DNA from: Fulvivirga ligni
GTDB taxonomy: Bacteria; Bacteroidota; Bacteroidia; Cytophagales; Cyclobacteriaceae
DNA: 64,000 nt
NCBI RefSeq assembly: GCF_021389935.1
Contig: NZ_CP089979.1
Location: 415,001-479,000, forward strand
Reading direction: 5' to 3'
Shown in pieces: positions 63,119 to 64,000 of the stretch. The first letter of the stretch is position 1. Every line of letters begins with the position of its first letter. Both the position numbers and the translations under genes were made by a program. The notes under the pieces were generated by a model. That model was not told the origin of the DNA. It saw only the letters and a program-made list of their open reading frames with translations, and searched no databases.

Positions 63119-64000
63119 ATGATTAAGCAGGCTATAATACTTTTCCTCATCTGCTGTTCGGCCACATCTTTCGCCCAAAAGAAGATGTGCGTTACCATTG
63201 ATGATCTTACCGATATGTCTGTTGGCAAAGAAACTCAACTAAGAAAATGGGTAAATGAGGAGATCGTAAAAGTTTGCGTAGCTCACGCTGTACCTGCCAT
63301 TGGCTTTGTCAATGAAAACAAAGTTTATAAAAATGAACAGGTAGATTCAGCATCTGTGAACATGCTTAAGTTTTGGCTAGACAACGGCCTGGAACTAGGA
63401 AATCACACTTATAGCCACCTGGATTATAATAAAGCTACTTCAGAAGAATTCTTTAAAGAAATTGAAAAAGGCCAGATTGTAACTAATCAACTCCTGGGCC
63501 CTGATGAGCAGGTAAAATATTTCAGACACCCTTTTTTACACCGTGGAGACACAAAAGAAAAAGTAGAGGCCTTAGAAAATTATCTTGAGCAACATGATTT
63601 AATTGAGGCCCCCGTTACCATAGATAACTCAGAGTGGATTTATGCTGCTGCGTACAAAAAAGCCTTCGATCAGGAAGATAAACTAATGAAAGACAGCATA
63701 GGCCAAAGCTACATATCATATATGATGCAAAAAGTAAAGTATTACGAAAAGGCCTCAAACACGCTTTTTGGCAGGACTATAGCTCACACCTTACTTATTC
63801 ATGATAATCTACTTAATGCCGAATATCTTGACGGTTTGTTAGCAGCCCTTGAGAAAGAAGGTTATGACTTCATCTCACTCGAAGAAGCGCTCTCAGATCC
63901 TGCATATAGCAGTGATGACCAAGTAGCTGCTTCTTGGGGCATTAGCTGGATACAGCGATGGGCTATTACCCAGAAAAGGCCTAAAGAGTTTTATGTAGGA
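63119..64000 (+). CDS. Exported polysaccharide deacetylase family protein (C-terminus beyond the window)
   Basis: 294 codons are visible from ATG 63119, open to the window end. A signal peptide (to SFAQ, about residue 19) precedes a NodB-like domain: VTIDDLTDM with the metal-binding Asp pair, GNHTYSHLDY for the His ligands (HxxxH), FRHPFLHRG as motif 3 and HTLLIHDNLLN as the C-terminal motif with His. Such enzymes remove acetyl groups from chitin, peptidoglycan or other GlcNAc polymers. The Gly after TIDD is replaced by Leu. The last 30 codons run into a segment outside the catalytic core. Confidence 0.85.
   Translation, partial: MIKQAIILFLICCSATSFAQKKMCVTIDDLTDMSVGKETQLRKWVNEEIVKVCVAHAVPAIGFVNENKVYKNEQVDSASVNMLKFWLDNGLELGNHTYSHLDYNKATSEEFFKEIEKGQIVTNQLLGPDEQVKYFRHPFLHRGDTKEKVEALENYLEQHDLIEAPVTIDNSEWIYAAAYKKAFDQEDKLMKDSIGQSYISYMMQKVKYYEKASNTLFGRTIAHTLLIHDNLLNAEYLDGLLAALEKEGYDFISLEEALSDPAYSSDDQVAASWGISWIQRWAITQKRPKEFYVG

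Overview
The window is chromosomal DNA from a Bacteroidota bacterium, most probably of the order Cytophagales (a Fulvivirga- or Marivirga-like lineage; this rank is inference). The support is a SusC/SusD pair, promoters of the Bacteroidota type (TTG then about 20 bases then TAnnTTTG), an M61 glycyl aminopeptidase, BatD, an orphan propeller-type sensor kinase, low GC and many lipoprotein signals. I saw no tRNA, rRNA, insertion sequence, prophage or CRISPR array. The stretch is tightly packed core and accessory chromosome with one clear accessory island, a polysaccharide utilization locus.

Left part (1-13600). A minus-strand run rpmH, rnpA, S41 protease, tsaB (cut by the window edge) starts at a near-perfect promoter. 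Then come an M61 peptidase on the plus strand, a minus-strand pair of M16 proteins (one catalytic, one lacking the zinc motif and fused to a C-terminal beta-rich domain) preceded by an adenosine-kinase-like sugar kinase, a 1028-residue propeller sensor kinase, a secreted glycerophosphodiester phosphodiesterase, and a secreted protein with an extreme arginine tract.

Polysaccharide utilization locus (13639-28312, minus strand, nine genes with gaps of 25 bases or less except one of 103). In transcription order: SusC, SusD, a LamG lipoprotein, two glucoamylase-fold (GH144-type) proteins, an alpha/beta hydrolase, a GH3 beta-glucosidase, a formylglycine sulfatase, and a second alpha/beta hydrolase. 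GH144 plus GH3 beside SusCD points to beta-1,2-glucan as the backbone. The esterase-like proteins and the sulfatase suggest the natural substrate is decorated. This is the most interesting system in the window.

Middle (28600-41450). A small conserved-looking protein, batD-aroC-DAACS symporter-Nfu on the plus strand, guaB, an RlpA protein followed by a transglutaminase-like/TPR protein, a MORN-repeat lipoprotein overlapping a Tat-exported amine oxidase, and a pnuC-nadR-type kinase pair for nicotinamide riboside uptake.

Right part (40798-64000). An RND exporter-ileS-lspA operon, dGTPase, two tandem exported ferritin-like proteins, a DUF3103-like lipoprotein, an IPT/kelch lipoprotein, a DUF2750 protein, glyS followed by an MtfA-like peptidase, a PAS sensor kinase, mazG, a small four-cysteine NqrM-like membrane protein, a Na+/Ca2+ exchanger, and a plus-strand run glmM, cysteine desulfurase, polysaccharide deacetylase (cut by the window end). 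Several convergent genes overlap by exactly four bases at shared stop codons, so the genome is very compact.
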